Positions 53,520-64,000 of a stretch of 64,000 bases of DNA are shown piece after piece. Every line of letters begins with the position of its first letter. Position 1 is the stretch's first letter. The DNA lies in NCBI GenBank assembly GCA_037039925.1, contig JAXRKP010000451.1, positions 17,501-81,500 of the forward strand, in the 5' to 3' direction. The notes under the pieces are model-generated. The model ran no database searches. It was not told where the DNA came from and saw only the letters and a list, made by a program, of their open reading frames with translations. The DNA comes from Doris montereyensis. Taxonomy: Eukaryota; Mollusca; Gastropoda; Nudibranchia; Dorididae. The translations under genes were made by a program, and so were the position numbers.

Positions 53520-55180
53520 AGAAGAATGGAGATCCCTCAAACATGATGAACATAAATAGAAACAAACTCATGCTTATTGAACACAAATAGAAACAAACTC
53601 ATGCTTATTGAACACAAATGCATCTAACTTATAAAATAATTTGGCAAACTTCATATACCGCATTTTATCCATTAGTGGGAAAATAGATGCAAGTCATTAT
53701 AAATACAGTGGTATCCGCCTAAGAAGATGCCACCTAAGAATCAGGTCCACCTTAAAGGCTGCTTTTTGCGTGTAGCAGATTTTTTTTCCTTTAAGAGGCA
53801 GCTTCGAAAAACACCTGTCCAGCTAAGAGGCTGGTTTTTGTTTTTGTCGGAAGGATAATGGTCTGCTAAACTCAATGCAGTAAAGGAAAATTCAACGTCA
53901 TATCGCCAAAAAGTCGCAAACCGTGTAAGTCCAATTTTGATGTTTTGAGAACATCAAAGAAAATAATGGTTCTCTTTTATCTATTTTCACAGACATGTAC
54001 GGTTTGCTAGTGTCAAAAACTAAACCCAATGGGGATACACGAATTTCTCATATGGCTATTATATGGGGTTCTATTGGTTCTTGTGCCATGGAATCCTAAC
54101 TAGACGAAGCATGGGGGCTTCCTAATGTTAAAAAGCGGGGGAGAAAAAAGGTGTTACTAATTTTAGACTTACACACTTTACGACTTTCACCGTCGATATG
54201 AACAACGCCATTTTTCTCGTTATCTGGAATATGTACATCGTGTTATACTAGGAGGTCTAGAATCTCTGCATGTCCCTATTGAGTCAGTATAACTGTGATA
54301 GACTCTTTGATATTGACCCAGTCCAGACACCCACCAGATGAACAAGGCAATTGACACCTAATCTGTATTGGCATGTAATAATTAAAGATTGATTGTCATC
54401 ATTGAAACATTTTGGCCAGAAAAGGTGCCGCCAGAACTGACGATGCGATTGGGATTCGTGTTTTCACTGATCATGGTCCGCATTGAAACAGAATAAAACA
54501 GTTGATACAACAGCGACAAAGTTTGATGAAATCTAGAAAAAATGTACAGTGCTTCATTCTCTCATCCTTCGAGTCTGAGTCTAGGCATAAAATAAAGGTG
54601 TGACGATAAAAGTTACATAACCTTTATCTAGGTTACTTCCCATGTATTCACCTCAGAAACTTCCTGGCTAATAGGCAACATTGTTATCTGCAGAGGGCAA
54701 GCTTCTTAGATGGAGACCAGTGTAGCTAACTATGTTTCTAAGGTCCATCATCTAGAGCTTACAACACTAAAGGTTTACAAACAGCAACTACTTGTGATTG
54801 TCAAAGCAAAACACTGATGAATTCTATGATGGCTGAGAAAAGAAAAAAAAACAAGCCTGCAAGAAACAAAACTTTAGGTTCTTAATTAAAAAAATAATCC
54901 TTAAATATAATGAGTGATGACATGAAATAATGAAATATTGAAGCCATGTAGGAACAAAGATGAGACAAAAACAACAGAACAGACAATAACAAAAAATCTT
55001 TCGGCACCAATAGAATCAAAGCAGCAACCTCCGTGTCAGCACCTATTGCCTCCTCATGAATGGAGAGCTCACTCCCAACCAAGCTAACTTTGCTTAAAAA
55101 ATCACTCAATGATGCTGTGGAAAGTTATATCATTAGGCTATATATATGACTAAGATGGAAAAAGTCATCAGCTTTCCACT
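53520..55180. other. SDHAF2 intron 2, no other gene
   Basis: AT-rich. A family 3 tRNA-like SINE fragment at about 54895-55110 shares ATGTAGGAACAAAGATGAGA-type words with 62395-62540. Confidence 0.5.
54895..55110 (-). mobile_element. tRNA-derived SINE fragment, family 3
   Basis: GAAGCCATGTAGGAACAAAG, GACAAAAACAACAGAACAGACA and CAACCTCCGTGTCAGCACC match in order the copy at 62380-62540. The tRNA-like head is at the high-coordinate end. Confidence 0.45.
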
Positions 55181-55184
55181 CTAC

Positions 55185-55372
55185 CTCAATATTAAACCGT
55201 TTTCTAGCATGCCTCTTTTTCGACTCTGATACAATAATCTGGCACGTTTCAGCTCAGCTGACTCTCCTGTTCTCTGGGTGTAAGGTGGAATGGCAGGAGT
55301 TAAGTCCTCTGGATCAATAATACCATCACCTGCTGAGTCGTTGGAGAAGAATCTGCGATGTGCACAACCAAG
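55185..55372 (-). CDS. SDHAF2: SDHAF2 exon 2
   Basis: Minus strand from 55372. Acceptor TTTTCCACAG; 62 codons plus two bases (phase 2), from [20 protein letters not shown] to [21 protein letters not shown], donor GAG|GTAGAG. The [16 protein letters not shown] block is the conserved RLLY(E/Q)SRKRGMLEN of SDHAF2, which acts in flavinylation of SDHA. RRFFSND probably marks the presequence cleavage region. Confidence 0.93.
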
Positions 55373-55710
55373 CTGTGGAAAAGAAAATGATGGTTTTGTT
55401 TACAATTTGGCTAAGAATTCATTGCATAAATAATGTAAAATGAAACTAGCTCAAGACTGACCAAGATAATGGCCCCCATCAAATTTTATTCAGAGTAATG
55501 AACTGGTCAAGTCTGAAGTAGTATAAGAAATGATAGTCATTTCCATCAAATAGCTCTAGATCTATTATTTAGATCCAGCCAACGTTCAATATCATGAACA
55601 AAATATTAGAAACAATGTCAATGAAAAGGTTAAAACATTATAGATCTAGATCTAGATCTCTAGATCTAGATCTAGAATTTATCCATTACTATCCCATCAG
55701 TAAATTTTAC

Positions 55711-55800
55711 CTGTTTCCATGGCTGCGAACCGAGTCTGACAGTGACAGGAGAAGCGTGCAATGACCTAAGGCATCTGAGAGTTGGAATAAGCTTTGCCAT
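55711..55800 (-). CDS. SDHAF2: SDHAF2 exon 1: succinate dehydrogenase assembly factor 2
   Basis: SDHAF2 (yeast Sdh5) is a small mitochondrial matrix protein that binds the flavoprotein subunit of succinate dehydrogenase and promotes covalent FAD attachment. The first exon, read on the minus strand from ATG 55800, has 30 codons (MAKLIPTLRCLRSLHASPVT, VRLGSQPWKQ), donor CAG|GTAAAA, phase 0. It is Arg/Ser/Leu-rich without acids, as a mitochondrial targeting peptide should be. The whole chain (55800-55711, 55372-55185, 53508-53399, 49013-48907) is phase-perfect and gives 164 aa, close to the usual length of about 165. Exons 1-3 lie in the spacer of the inverted duplication and exon 4 in the left arm. 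Intron 3 is 4.4 kb and carries the 1.9 kb CT tract. No damage is visible, so the gene is probably functional. Confidence 0.92.
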
Positions 55801-56340
55801 GATTTTCAAATGGAATTAAATTTATATTATGAAATCTAGAATTATAATACTAAAGCCGAGTATCGCAATAACAATGAATCAGTGATAGTGAGATAATAGT
55901 GATAGACCTTGACCAATACTTTTTTGCTAAGAGATCAAAGCAAACCTCTGGGATTCTAAAATAAGAAGATAGATTTGTTCATAATCTATGCACACACAGA
56001 TTTAGATTTAAATCCACGTCTGATGATACTTTTATCATATAAATTCTGAGAGGTCGGCAGTTGTGTCTCTACGAAGGTTACGGCCTAGCACAAGTCCTGG
56101 TATAACAGGACGATGTTGCATAAAATCAAAACATGAGAATGAGAACAACACCGTCAGAGTTACCGGTCTTGATCCTAACCTCAACCGTGACCCTGCGGTA
56201 CGTTGTTATATCAGGAGGGTGATATGCCAAACCAAGTGAAGGTCTTTTGCCAAACCGCTATGCGTCATTTTTACATATTATGAGTTGTTTCACCACCTTG
56301 TACTTTGAATGAAGAGTCTTCTGGTGCTGAAATCACTTTT
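55801..56340. other. SDHAF2 upstream region
   Basis: Probable 5' UTR and promoter side of SDHAF2. No clear promoter words were identified. A GC-richer patch lies at 56080-56230. Confidence 0.35.
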
Positions 56341-56345
56341 GTTCA

Positions 56346-56349
<4 letters not shown>

Positions 56350-56393
<44 letters not shown>

Positions 56394-56580
56394 GGAAGGC
56401 GGGGGAGAGAAGAATGAAAAGAAGGAACAAGAGATGGAGAAGGGGAAGGAAGAGGAGCAAGAGGAAAAAAGGGAACAAAAGAAAAAGATGAAAAAGAAGA
56501 AGAAAAAAAGAAGAACAAGAACAAGAACGAGAATAACAAGTAGGCCTACAAGAACAAGAACAAGAAGAAGGCATGAGACT
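56350..56580. repeat. (GA)n and degenerate purine-rich tract
   Basis: GA at 56350-56391, then about 180 bases of A/G words with AAC/AAG patches. It resembles the degenerate purine tract at 43780-43930. Confidence 0.8.
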
Positions 56581-57158
56581 CATGGAGGGCGGGGGCGCCT
56601 AGTCCCCGTACAGATGCAGGCATCTGTCCACTGCCTCATTCATTTAATTCTTGAATAGTACTGTCAGCGGATATATTTTAGTTTAACCCAAAACTGTTTA
56701 TGTGTGTGTTTTGTTTTTACACATTTAGACCACATCTTGTTATTCCATTGACACTGTGTGTGGCATATACGTGTGTTTGGATTTACAAAGCTCTTTCTCA
56801 ACACAATTGTAGCTCCAGTCCACATAGCTAGGACATTGTTATCATTAATATCATGCTATTCAATGTAGGCTCTTTTAAAAAAAATTGCAACGTTTTCTGT
56901 AAATCAGATCTTGATCAATGGATTATCGCTACTATTCTGATATAAACATGTATATATGCCAAATTTTCTACTAAAAAAACTATTGATAGACAATCATCTA
57001 ATTATATATAACAGTAGACATGTGATATCTCGACATCAACAGGAATGGACATATCGTGTGGAGTAAAAAGGTTAAAATAAGAGGAAAGATAAATACAATA
57101 TAATCCCCGGGTGATGATTTGTAGAACTCTACTTCCCCTCTGCTTGGCATGTAATGTT

Positions 57159-57482
<324 letters not shown>

Positions 57483-58564
57483 GAGGGACGACTGCAATGC
57501 TTGGTGTGTCACACGTCGCGTTCAGAGTCAATGAGATGATGTGAAGAGAGCTGTTGCCTATTGCTTGATGCGGAAGTGTGTGTGTTCATTACACTTACAG
57601 TTAATTTAGACGCATCTGTATAGACAGGCGTTTCACTGAAGTTTTATTTCTTCGAACGCCTTTAGATCTTAGTCCTTAAAGCTTATAAACAATGCGTACT
57701 TAGCATTGAAATTGTAATGCGCTCATATCTCTCCGTTCGGGAGATGTGTTGATCTATGAGGGAATATAAATGCTTATTACAATTATTATTAAATAATTTG
57801 ACACATTATTTATTCAATAATAATAATAATAGTAGGCCTACACACACACACACACACAAACGGGACTTGAAATCACGTTGGCAAAAGTCAAGTGTCAACT
57901 AAAAGGATATAACATGTGTGGTGCCGTGTGTATGATGAAAATATCAACGTTGACAAAATTTTACATTTATCTCTATATATATAAAATATCTCAATCTTTG
58001 ACCACTCTAATCTGAGGAACCACCACACCCACAACCGCCATATTTCACAGGTAGATTTCAAATAGCCTCTTTTAGGTTCTCAACGAATACATTCTAGGGT
58101 CTAATCAGTATCTTAATTGATTGGAAACAGATTGTTTTGCCTGCGATCCTCAAAACTTTTCATTGCTATTATTACTCATTCTTTGATTTCTGGTCATTAA
58201 AAATGCAATGAAAAGCCCGCCGAACCAAAGTAACGACTACACCGGTACTTGTGTTATCCTACACCCGCTGACCCATTGAATAGTTCATGGTTGAAAAAAA
58301 TGTGGTAAAAGAGTAATCATAATCATCGTTGTCTCCAGGCATGCTTGTAGTATATAATAAATGTGTAATTGTATTTTAAGACAGTTCTGGACACTGCATT
58401 TAAGAAAAATATTTCTTATTCTACTGTAAAACATAGTCGATGGGGTACAATTGATATGATCTGAACAGTAGCATTATGTCAAAGACGTTATTGCCTCTTT
58501 CCAAGTCTAAGACATTGAGATAATACATGGTCACGGATTAAATGAAAGCTAGATAAAATTTCTT

Positions 58565-58860
58565 TAAGGCTGTTACGGCCCACATAGAGCAGGAGCTTAA
58601 CTCTGTTTCTATAGCTGACATAGCACAGGTGAAAGTATATCACCTGCTTAACAGGATGTTAGTCTGTTGAAGTTTTTACTCAGGAGCTTATGCTGGTACC
58701 GAAGCTCGCCTCGGCTGGTACCCATTTGCACCTGATTTGAGTGGGAAAATGTGTGGTGATTTTTTTCCCAAGAACACAATGTTAGGCCTAGCATTGCCAG
58801 GATTTAAAACCCATTACCTTATGATTTTGAATCCAGCAGTCTAATCACTACACATCCCAT
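58565..58860 (-). mobile_element. tRNA-derived SINE, family 1, right arm copy
   Basis: Reverse complement of 49155-49430 with the 22 bp insertion near 58698. Present in both arms, so it predates the duplication. Confidence 0.55.
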
Positions 58861-59020
58861 ATCAACGATTAAATTAAGCATGCTTTATAATTAAATTTTC
58901 AAGAATATCATATTTTCTGCTTTTTAAAAACGGATGTACATATATGTCCATATGATGGACATGGCGTATTCACATGTTTTCACTTAAGTCATAATTCATT
59001 GTATGTGATGCCATCAACAG

Positions 59021-59127
59021 GAGCAAAGGAAACACTGGAGGAGTATGCCTCTGACGTCATGACCCTTCTCCAGACACATACAAAGAATGAAGAGAAACAT
59101 TCACACATCACGCAGCCTGACTTATAA
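59021..59127 (+). pseudogene. Orphan duplicate of SDHAF2 last exon
   Basis: The frame is intact and the length (107 bp) and acceptor (ATCAACAG) match the true exon 4. It reads AKETLEEYASDVMTLLQTHT, KNEEKHSHITQPDL and TAA, with substitutions P to L, V to A, R to H and M to T. The polyadenylation signals are also kept. It points away from exons 1-3, which are on the other strand, so it cannot be spliced to them in cis. It would be used only if a plus-strand transcript crosses it. Confidence 0.85.
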
Positions 59128-59534
59128 ATTATATTTTCTCTGTGCCGCGCCTTGTTTCAGGTTCCTGTTGTAATTATTTTTTCCTGTTGAAATCAGTCGT
59201 GTTAGAGATGCTACTGTTAGCATGAAGGATAAAAATGCTATTTAACTTGAAAACCTTCAAGTGTGATTGTCATTTTTTTTTGGCGTTGTTTTAATTTCAA
59301 TTTAATTCGTTGACCAGGGAGACGTTTGTTTTTCTCATTTCCTTCTAATTCTAACTCATCTTTTGTGTATGTACTTCATTGTGTACATGCAACATACTCG
59401 CCCCTATCACCACCCCTTCTCCCCCTGCCCCAAAGAAAACCAGATCTTATTTAATATGTTTAAAACGTCTTATAAATAAAGTTGTGATTTTCTTTGTTGC
59501 TATTTTTCAATAAATTTGATTGTATGTGGATTAC

Positions 59535-59536
<2 letters not shown>

Positions 59537-59576
<40 letters not shown>
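59537..59576. repeat. (TG)n microsatellite
   Basis: About 38 bases of TG next to GGAAGAAGAGGAGGGGG. The left arm has only CACACACA words at this place (about 48460). Confidence 0.9.
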
Positions 59577-59577
<1 letters not shown>

Positions 59578-60009
59578 GAAGAAGAGGAGGGGGTTGGGGG
59601 TTGTGGATGTTGTGTGTGGAAATGGTAGAAGTGATGAATAACTGTTGTGATAGCAAGGAGAACAGTTTTGAGAATTCATGTTTGATATTTCAGCATTTCA
59701 ATATATCATCTCAGGTGTCTTTGCCTATGATTGACTATAACAACGCATCTTATTTAGAATATTATTGTGTCTATCTATAAATCAACTAGGAATGGTATAT
59801 TTGATCTCCAAGAGAACTCTTGAAAAGGCAACCATTACACCTATTCCAATTCCTGGCTGTAAATGTCACAATATTGTATCAATTGCCTTTTGCAATATTG
59901 GGTGGTTGCCTTGCATTGCCATGTAGGTCCTACTTATTTCCTTTCACTCTTTTGTCTTTTATCTTGCTGTTTCCTCTTTAATGAGTGTTTAGCCTAAACT
60001 TTAGGGTTG

Positions 60010-60290
60010 TGGACTTGGGATCATGAGGGTCTGGGTTTGCATCTCAGTAATGCTAGGTCCGCCTTTGTGTTTCTTTGAAAATACGCTTAACACACATTTT
60101 CCCCACCCGACCCTGATGCAAATGGGTATCAGAAACAGCTTAAGAGTAAATACCCGCGACATACTAACATCCTGGTCAAGGAGGGGGTTATTATCACCTA
60201 TTCTGTTTGGTGCTATTGAAACCAGGATAAGCTCCAGATGTCTGGGCCTTGAGGACCTTGAAGGAACTTCACTGTTTTGTTCTTTCTCTT
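60010..60290 (+). mobile_element. tRNA-derived SINE, family 1, right arm
   Basis: Head with GGACTTGGGATCATGAGGGT and CTGGGTTTGCATCTC, body GATGCAAATGGGTATCAGAA, GAGTAAATACCCGCGACATA, end CTTGAAGGAACTTCACTG. It pairs with 47990-48240. Confidence 0.6.
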
Positions 60291-60599
60291 AAATTCACCC
60301 TGAGATCATTGCATATGGCGAATGGGGTAAATTCCAATCAACCAAAAGAACGTTTGCAATGAGTTTAAGGGATGGAAAGGATTGTGGTGCTGTGTCACGG
60401 CGACATTGTCATATGAATTAATTTCAACGCGATTAGAGCAAAGTTCCTTTTGGATAAAAATAAAGACATTTTATCGTATCTTAATCTTACTCATATAAAG
60501 GGAACAATACAGATTGTGCCTAGCTGCGTACCTGTTACCCGTTTTTTGTTGTTGTTGTTGTTGCTTTGTGTTGTTTGCTCTGGGACAAATCAAAACCTG

Positions 60600-61490
60600 A
60601 ACATTATGTAACAAGATGTATTGTATTCTCGCCTAGGGGTTGTCCCACAGCAAACGAGGTTGGAGCACAGAAGCAGGTAACAGCAACCCACCCTGCAACA
60701 GTCTAGGCCTTGGGAGTTGTCCCATAGCAAACAAGGTGTAACAAAGTAGTAGATGACAGCAACCCACTTAGCAGTTAGCAGCAGTCTAGGCCCTGGGAGT
60801 TGTCTCATAGCATTAGCAAACAAGGTGTTACAACGTAGCAGGTGACAGCAACCCACCTAGCAGTTAGCAGCAGTCTAGGTCCTGAAAGTTGTCTCATGGC
60901 AAACAAGGTGTAGCAAATAACAGCCACCCACCTAGCAGAAGTCAAACTCTGGGGTTGTCCGAAAGCAAACAAGGTGGAGCACAGTAGGATGTAACAGCCA
61001 CTCACCTAGCAGAAGTCAAACTCTGGGGTTGTCCGAAAGCAAACAACGTGGAGTACAGTAGCCTGTAACAGCCACCTACCTAGAAGCAGTCAAACTCTGG
61101 GGTTGTCCGAAAGCAAACAAGGTGGAGCACAGTAACACGTAACAGCCATCCACTTAGAAGCAGTCTAGGCCCTTGCGTTGTCCGAAATCAAACAAGGTGG
61201 AGCACAGTAGCACGTAACAGCCACCTACCTAGCAGGAGTAAAACCCTGGGGTTGTCCGAAAGCAAACAAGGTGGAGCACAGTAACACGTAACAGCCACCT
61301 ACCTAGCAGAGTAAAACCCTGGGGTTGTCCGAAAGCAAACAAGGTGGAGTACAGTAGCAGCTAACAGCCACTCACCTAGCAACAGTCAAACCCTTGCGTT
61401 GTCCGAAATCAAACAAGGTGGAGCAAGGTAGCAAGTAACGGCAACCCACCTAGCAGCAGTCTTCATTGTCTCTGGGGGTTGTCACATTGC
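60600..61490. repeat. 74 bp minisatellite, about 11 copies (right arm)
   Basis: Unit words in order: GTTGTCCGAAAGCAAACAAG, GTGGAGCACAGTAGCACGTA, ACAGCCACCTACCTAGCAGA, AGTCAAACTCTGGG. The first copies (with CCTGGGAGTTGTCTCATAGC) match the left-arm copies; the later GTCCGAAAG subtype occurs only here. Confidence 0.88.
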
Positions 61491-61494
61491 AATA

Positions 61495-62033
61495 TGGTGG
61501 ACGAAGGAATGTCAATAAATCGAGCAACAACCGTGTGGGTTTAACTGGAAGGGTTGCCTGGTGATGTCATTTGTGAAGTGGGGAAGGGATGGGAGGGCTG
61601 TGTTTTTGTTCTTGGATATATCCAATCTCAACTTCTATTGGTTGACATGAAGCCATTTCTCACGGCTCTTCATTTAGTCTTATCTGCCTGGCTGTGCGAT
61701 AACTCGTGATACTGATAATCACCCGCTCCATACTTGTTATTTAACTTCAAAATTTCAGCTGGTCTTTCGCCATGTAACTTCTACTGCCAGAACTATGAAT
61801 ATAATCCTGGCTTTTTCGACATCTTTGGATACAGTTAACTGTAAGGTCTCGATTAGAACCCAAATTTAACTGGTTACATAAAGACACTATCTCTACTATC
61901 AGGGTGCTTGTAACACAGTAAAAAGAGAACATACCGTACCTAGTTTACCAAGGAAATTTATTTCGCCTCTGCCGTATCGTTCGCTCTTCCATTACATGCG
62001 CCAGGTTGACTTTATTATATACGTCAAATCATA

Positions 62034-62035
<2 letters not shown>
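61495..62035. other. Non-duplicated sequence between the repeat arms, no gene seen
   Basis: Unlike the flanking arms it has no counterpart at 45.7-47.4 kb. Short minus-strand frames only. Confidence 0.4.

Positions 62036-62036
<1 letters not shown>

Positions 62037-62105
<69 letters not shown>
62037..62105. repeat. (TAA)n microsatellite
   Basis: About 67 bases of TAA. Confidence 0.95.
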
Positions 62106-62106
<1 letters not shown>

Positions 62107-62299
62107 TACGACGCTCATTTTTATCATTCACCTGAAATGCTTTTTTCTTTTGTTTAAGAGCTCTTTTATTTTAACAGTAACCCATGGCTTATTATTGCTG
62201 AAAATTTTAATATGTTTCTTAGATATGACAGTTTCTACACAAAATTTAATGTAAGAACATACGGTATCTGCCACTTCATTGATGTTATTGTTGTTTTCT

Positions 62300-62540
62300 G
62301 TAAAAATAGACCAGTCTTTGTCATTATAAAGACAAGCATTGAGGCAAGGGGCGTGCCGAAAGTGAAGGATATGACATTGAGTAATATTAAAGCCCAATAG
62401 GAACAAAGACGAGAGAAAATACAAGGAATGGACAGAAAAAAATAATCCTGCCCCCCATGGGGATCGAACCCACGACCTCTGCATTGACACCCATGGCATC
62501 GCCATGAAAAGAAAGCGTGTTCCCATAGTAACTTCGTTTT
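62300..62540 (-). mobile_element. tRNA-derived SINE, family 3
   Basis: On the minus strand the head has a good B-box (GTGGGTTCGATCCCCATGGG, about 62460) and an A-box-like CATGGCGATGCCATGGGTG. The body words AGCCCAATAGGAACAAAGAC and AGAGAAAATACAAGGAATGG recur at 54930-54990. It is not a true tRNA gene: no full cloverleaf or 3' arm pairing was found. Confidence 0.5.
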
Positions 62541-63119
62541 CATCAATTTGTGAACCATTTTCACGATTGAGCGTGAAGTAAAAGGGTACATGTGTGTTTT
62601 TGAGTGGTCAGTCTGGTGTGACTGGGTGTCAATATAGTACTTTGGATGTCCTCCCCCAGAATTCTCTTTTATTTGTAGGCCTATGTCGTTACACCATTTA
62701 TTTAACCAATATAACGTTTCTCTCTATGATACATAGCTACCTCAATTTCTTGTCCTTTTTTTTTCTTCCTTATTTAGGAGGGGGGGGTTGAGTACAAAAA
62801 TGCCACAGCGGAGTGAAGACTCAACAAGCTACAAAACGTGAAAACTTCATTTGGAGAAGAAGCAAGACAAAAAACGTGAAGTTTCGAGTTCGTTCAGGCC
62901 TTCACCAAACGACACCAAACGATATGCAACTACTGAGTATTTCTATCAGCGCACATTAAGTAGTATGAATTTGATTACAATTAATGAATTTTGGATCACA
63001 GTTTAAGGACCCTTGAATGTAAAACGCTTGGCTTGGCTTGGACGAAAAATAATTACCCCAGTTATCTACCTTGAAACGGGATCTCCACTCACGGGAAGTA
63101 GGAAGTGAAAACTGAAAAG

Positions 63120-63246
63120 TGAAAATGGCGAATCCTTGTTTGGGCTGATTATCAACAATACTCAATAGTTTGGCTTTGTTTTCATGGTGCACCTTTGTTA
63201 GTTTGTTTTTTAATTTGTGCTTGTGACATCCAGTTTAAAGCCAAAA
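63120..63246 (+). promoter_or_regulatory. NCKAP1-like gene 5' leader / promoter region
   Basis: A YY1-like ATGGCGAATCC at 63125 lies 120 bases before the start codon. The surrounding sequence is less AT-rich than the next kilobase. The exact transcription start cannot be seen. Confidence 0.35.
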
Positions 63247-63351
63247 ATGTCTCGAGGTATGATGCCAGCCCAGCAGAAGCTGGCTGAGAAGCTCACTATT
63301 TTGAATGAGAGAGGTTCGGGAATGCTCATTAGGATTTACAATATAAAGAAG
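63247..63351 (+). CDS. NCKAP1: NCKAP1/HEM family protein, first coding exon (partial gene)
   Basis: ATG 63247 (CAAAAATGTC context) gives 35 codons, [35 protein letters not shown], with donor AAG|GTGAGT, phase 0. The words [12 protein letters not shown](D/E)RG and R(L/I)YNIKK are the conserved N-terminus of NCKAP1 (Nap1/HEM-2), the large scaffold that with CYFIP, ABI, WAVE and HSPC300 forms the actin-regulating WAVE complex. The full protein is about 1,100 aa, so only 3% is inside the window. The gene continues past 64000. Its intron 1 contains the right copy of the outer inverted repeat (63355-63765), beginning only a few bases after the donor. Confidence 0.87.
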
Positions 63352-63354
63352 GTG

Positions 63355-63765
63355 AGTAGCTAATAATATCTAGACTAGATTGAAGGCAATGTTTAACTCT
63401 CTACTTTTTGATTTTCAAGCGAATTTTGTGAAAAGTGCAAGGAATTTTAATGCTGGTATGCAATGATTATAAACTACATTAAGACCTAAACGCATGATTA
63501 GATATAGGACTTGAATAATTGAAACAATAATAATGGTAATAATAGGGCTGGAAAAGATACCTGCACTCATCACATCACTGATCAGGTGTCCAAGGAAAGG
63601 ATCATTGTTTGTAATTGGCTCTTTTGGATGCACCCTTTATAAATGAATTCTTAGTGTTCCTGTTAGCAGGTTAGCTTTGACTTTACTTCAAACATTCAGT
63701 GGAGACATGACATGTTCACTCTCCGCACAGATTTTTCAAAGTCAAAACAGTCAAGATATTATATG
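63355..63765. repeat. Outer inverted repeat, right copy
   Basis: Reverse complement of 45296-45710. It starts right after the NCKAP1 donor site and ends at CAAGATATTATAT (about 63765), the counterpart of ATAATATCTTGA at about 45300. Confidence 0.88.
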
Positions 63766-64000
63766 GCAGGTTTCACAAAATGGTCCATCCCCATTTCCTT
63801 CTTTTGTCAAAATGTACATGTGATATTTTTTACAAGAGTTATATACCATGTTAAAGCTTAGAACCTGAGGATTCCGGATATATGACTTTAAGAGATAGCA
63901 AAGGACTGAGGCGAGTACATGAGCTTTTAAAAGTCTTGTTTTTCAGTCAAAGGGCATAACTGTGAAAATTCTAGGTCCAATGCCAGGGACGTAATGTACG

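Overview
The window looks like nuclear DNA from a lophotrochozoan animal, most likely a gastropod mollusc. This is inferred from AT-rich sequence, small exons in long introns with GT-AG borders, RTE-like non-LTR retrotransposon debris, tRNA-derived SINEs and a very heavy load of micro- and minisatellites. No prokaryotic or viral gene organisation is visible. Most long open frames here are translations of simple repeats, not genes.

Positions 1-40 kb: Four loci encode short, Pro/Tyr/Arg/Asn-rich proteins that resemble axonemal (cilium/sperm tail) microtubule inner proteins in style. No exact ortholog could be named. Locus A (1977-2535, +) appears to be one compact exon broken by two one-base frame changes. 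Locus B (5159-5374, -) is a single 72-codon exon-like block. Locus C (13337-13744 and 16085-16234, +) ends at a TAA that is directly followed by a splice-donor-like GTAAGG. Locus D (about 25.9-40.8 kb, +) is a clean chain of six coding exons with matching phases (26729-26913, 33268-33376, 34954-35075, 36330-36415, 37366-37500, 39786-39865), coding for about 238 aa. The introns and intergenic stretches hold minisatellites (33, 28, 30, 25, 36, 51, 42 and 31 bp units), giant microsatellites, SINEs and retroelement 3' ends.

Positions 40.9-47.4 kb: two degenerate non-LTR retrotransposons on the minus strand (40927-43100 and 45715-47380). Smaller pieces of the same two families occur at 16.3, 18.8 and 32.4 kb.

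Positions 45.3-63.8 kb: a large, imperfect inverted duplication. The inner arms (about 47.43-52.9 kb and 56.65-61.5 kb) flank a 3.7 kb spacer. An outer pair (45296-45710 and 63355-63765) lies on the same axis. The spacer and left arm carry an intact four-exon SDHAF2 gene on the minus strand (164 aa, succinate dehydrogenase assembly factor 2). Its last exon lies in the left arm, so the right arm holds an intact orphan copy on the plus strand. The same dinucleotide tract is about 1.9 kb of CT in the left arm and about 0.3 kb of interrupted GA in the right arm.

Positions 63.2-64 kb: the first coding exon of an NCKAP1/HEM-family gene (WAVE complex subunit) starts at 63247 and runs off the window. 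The outer inverted repeat copies part of its first intron.

The clearest biology is housekeeping (SDHAF2, NCKAP1) plus a cluster of probable axonemal genes. The most unusual structure is the SDHAF2-exon-containing inverted duplication and the tandem repeats born from retroelement sequence.
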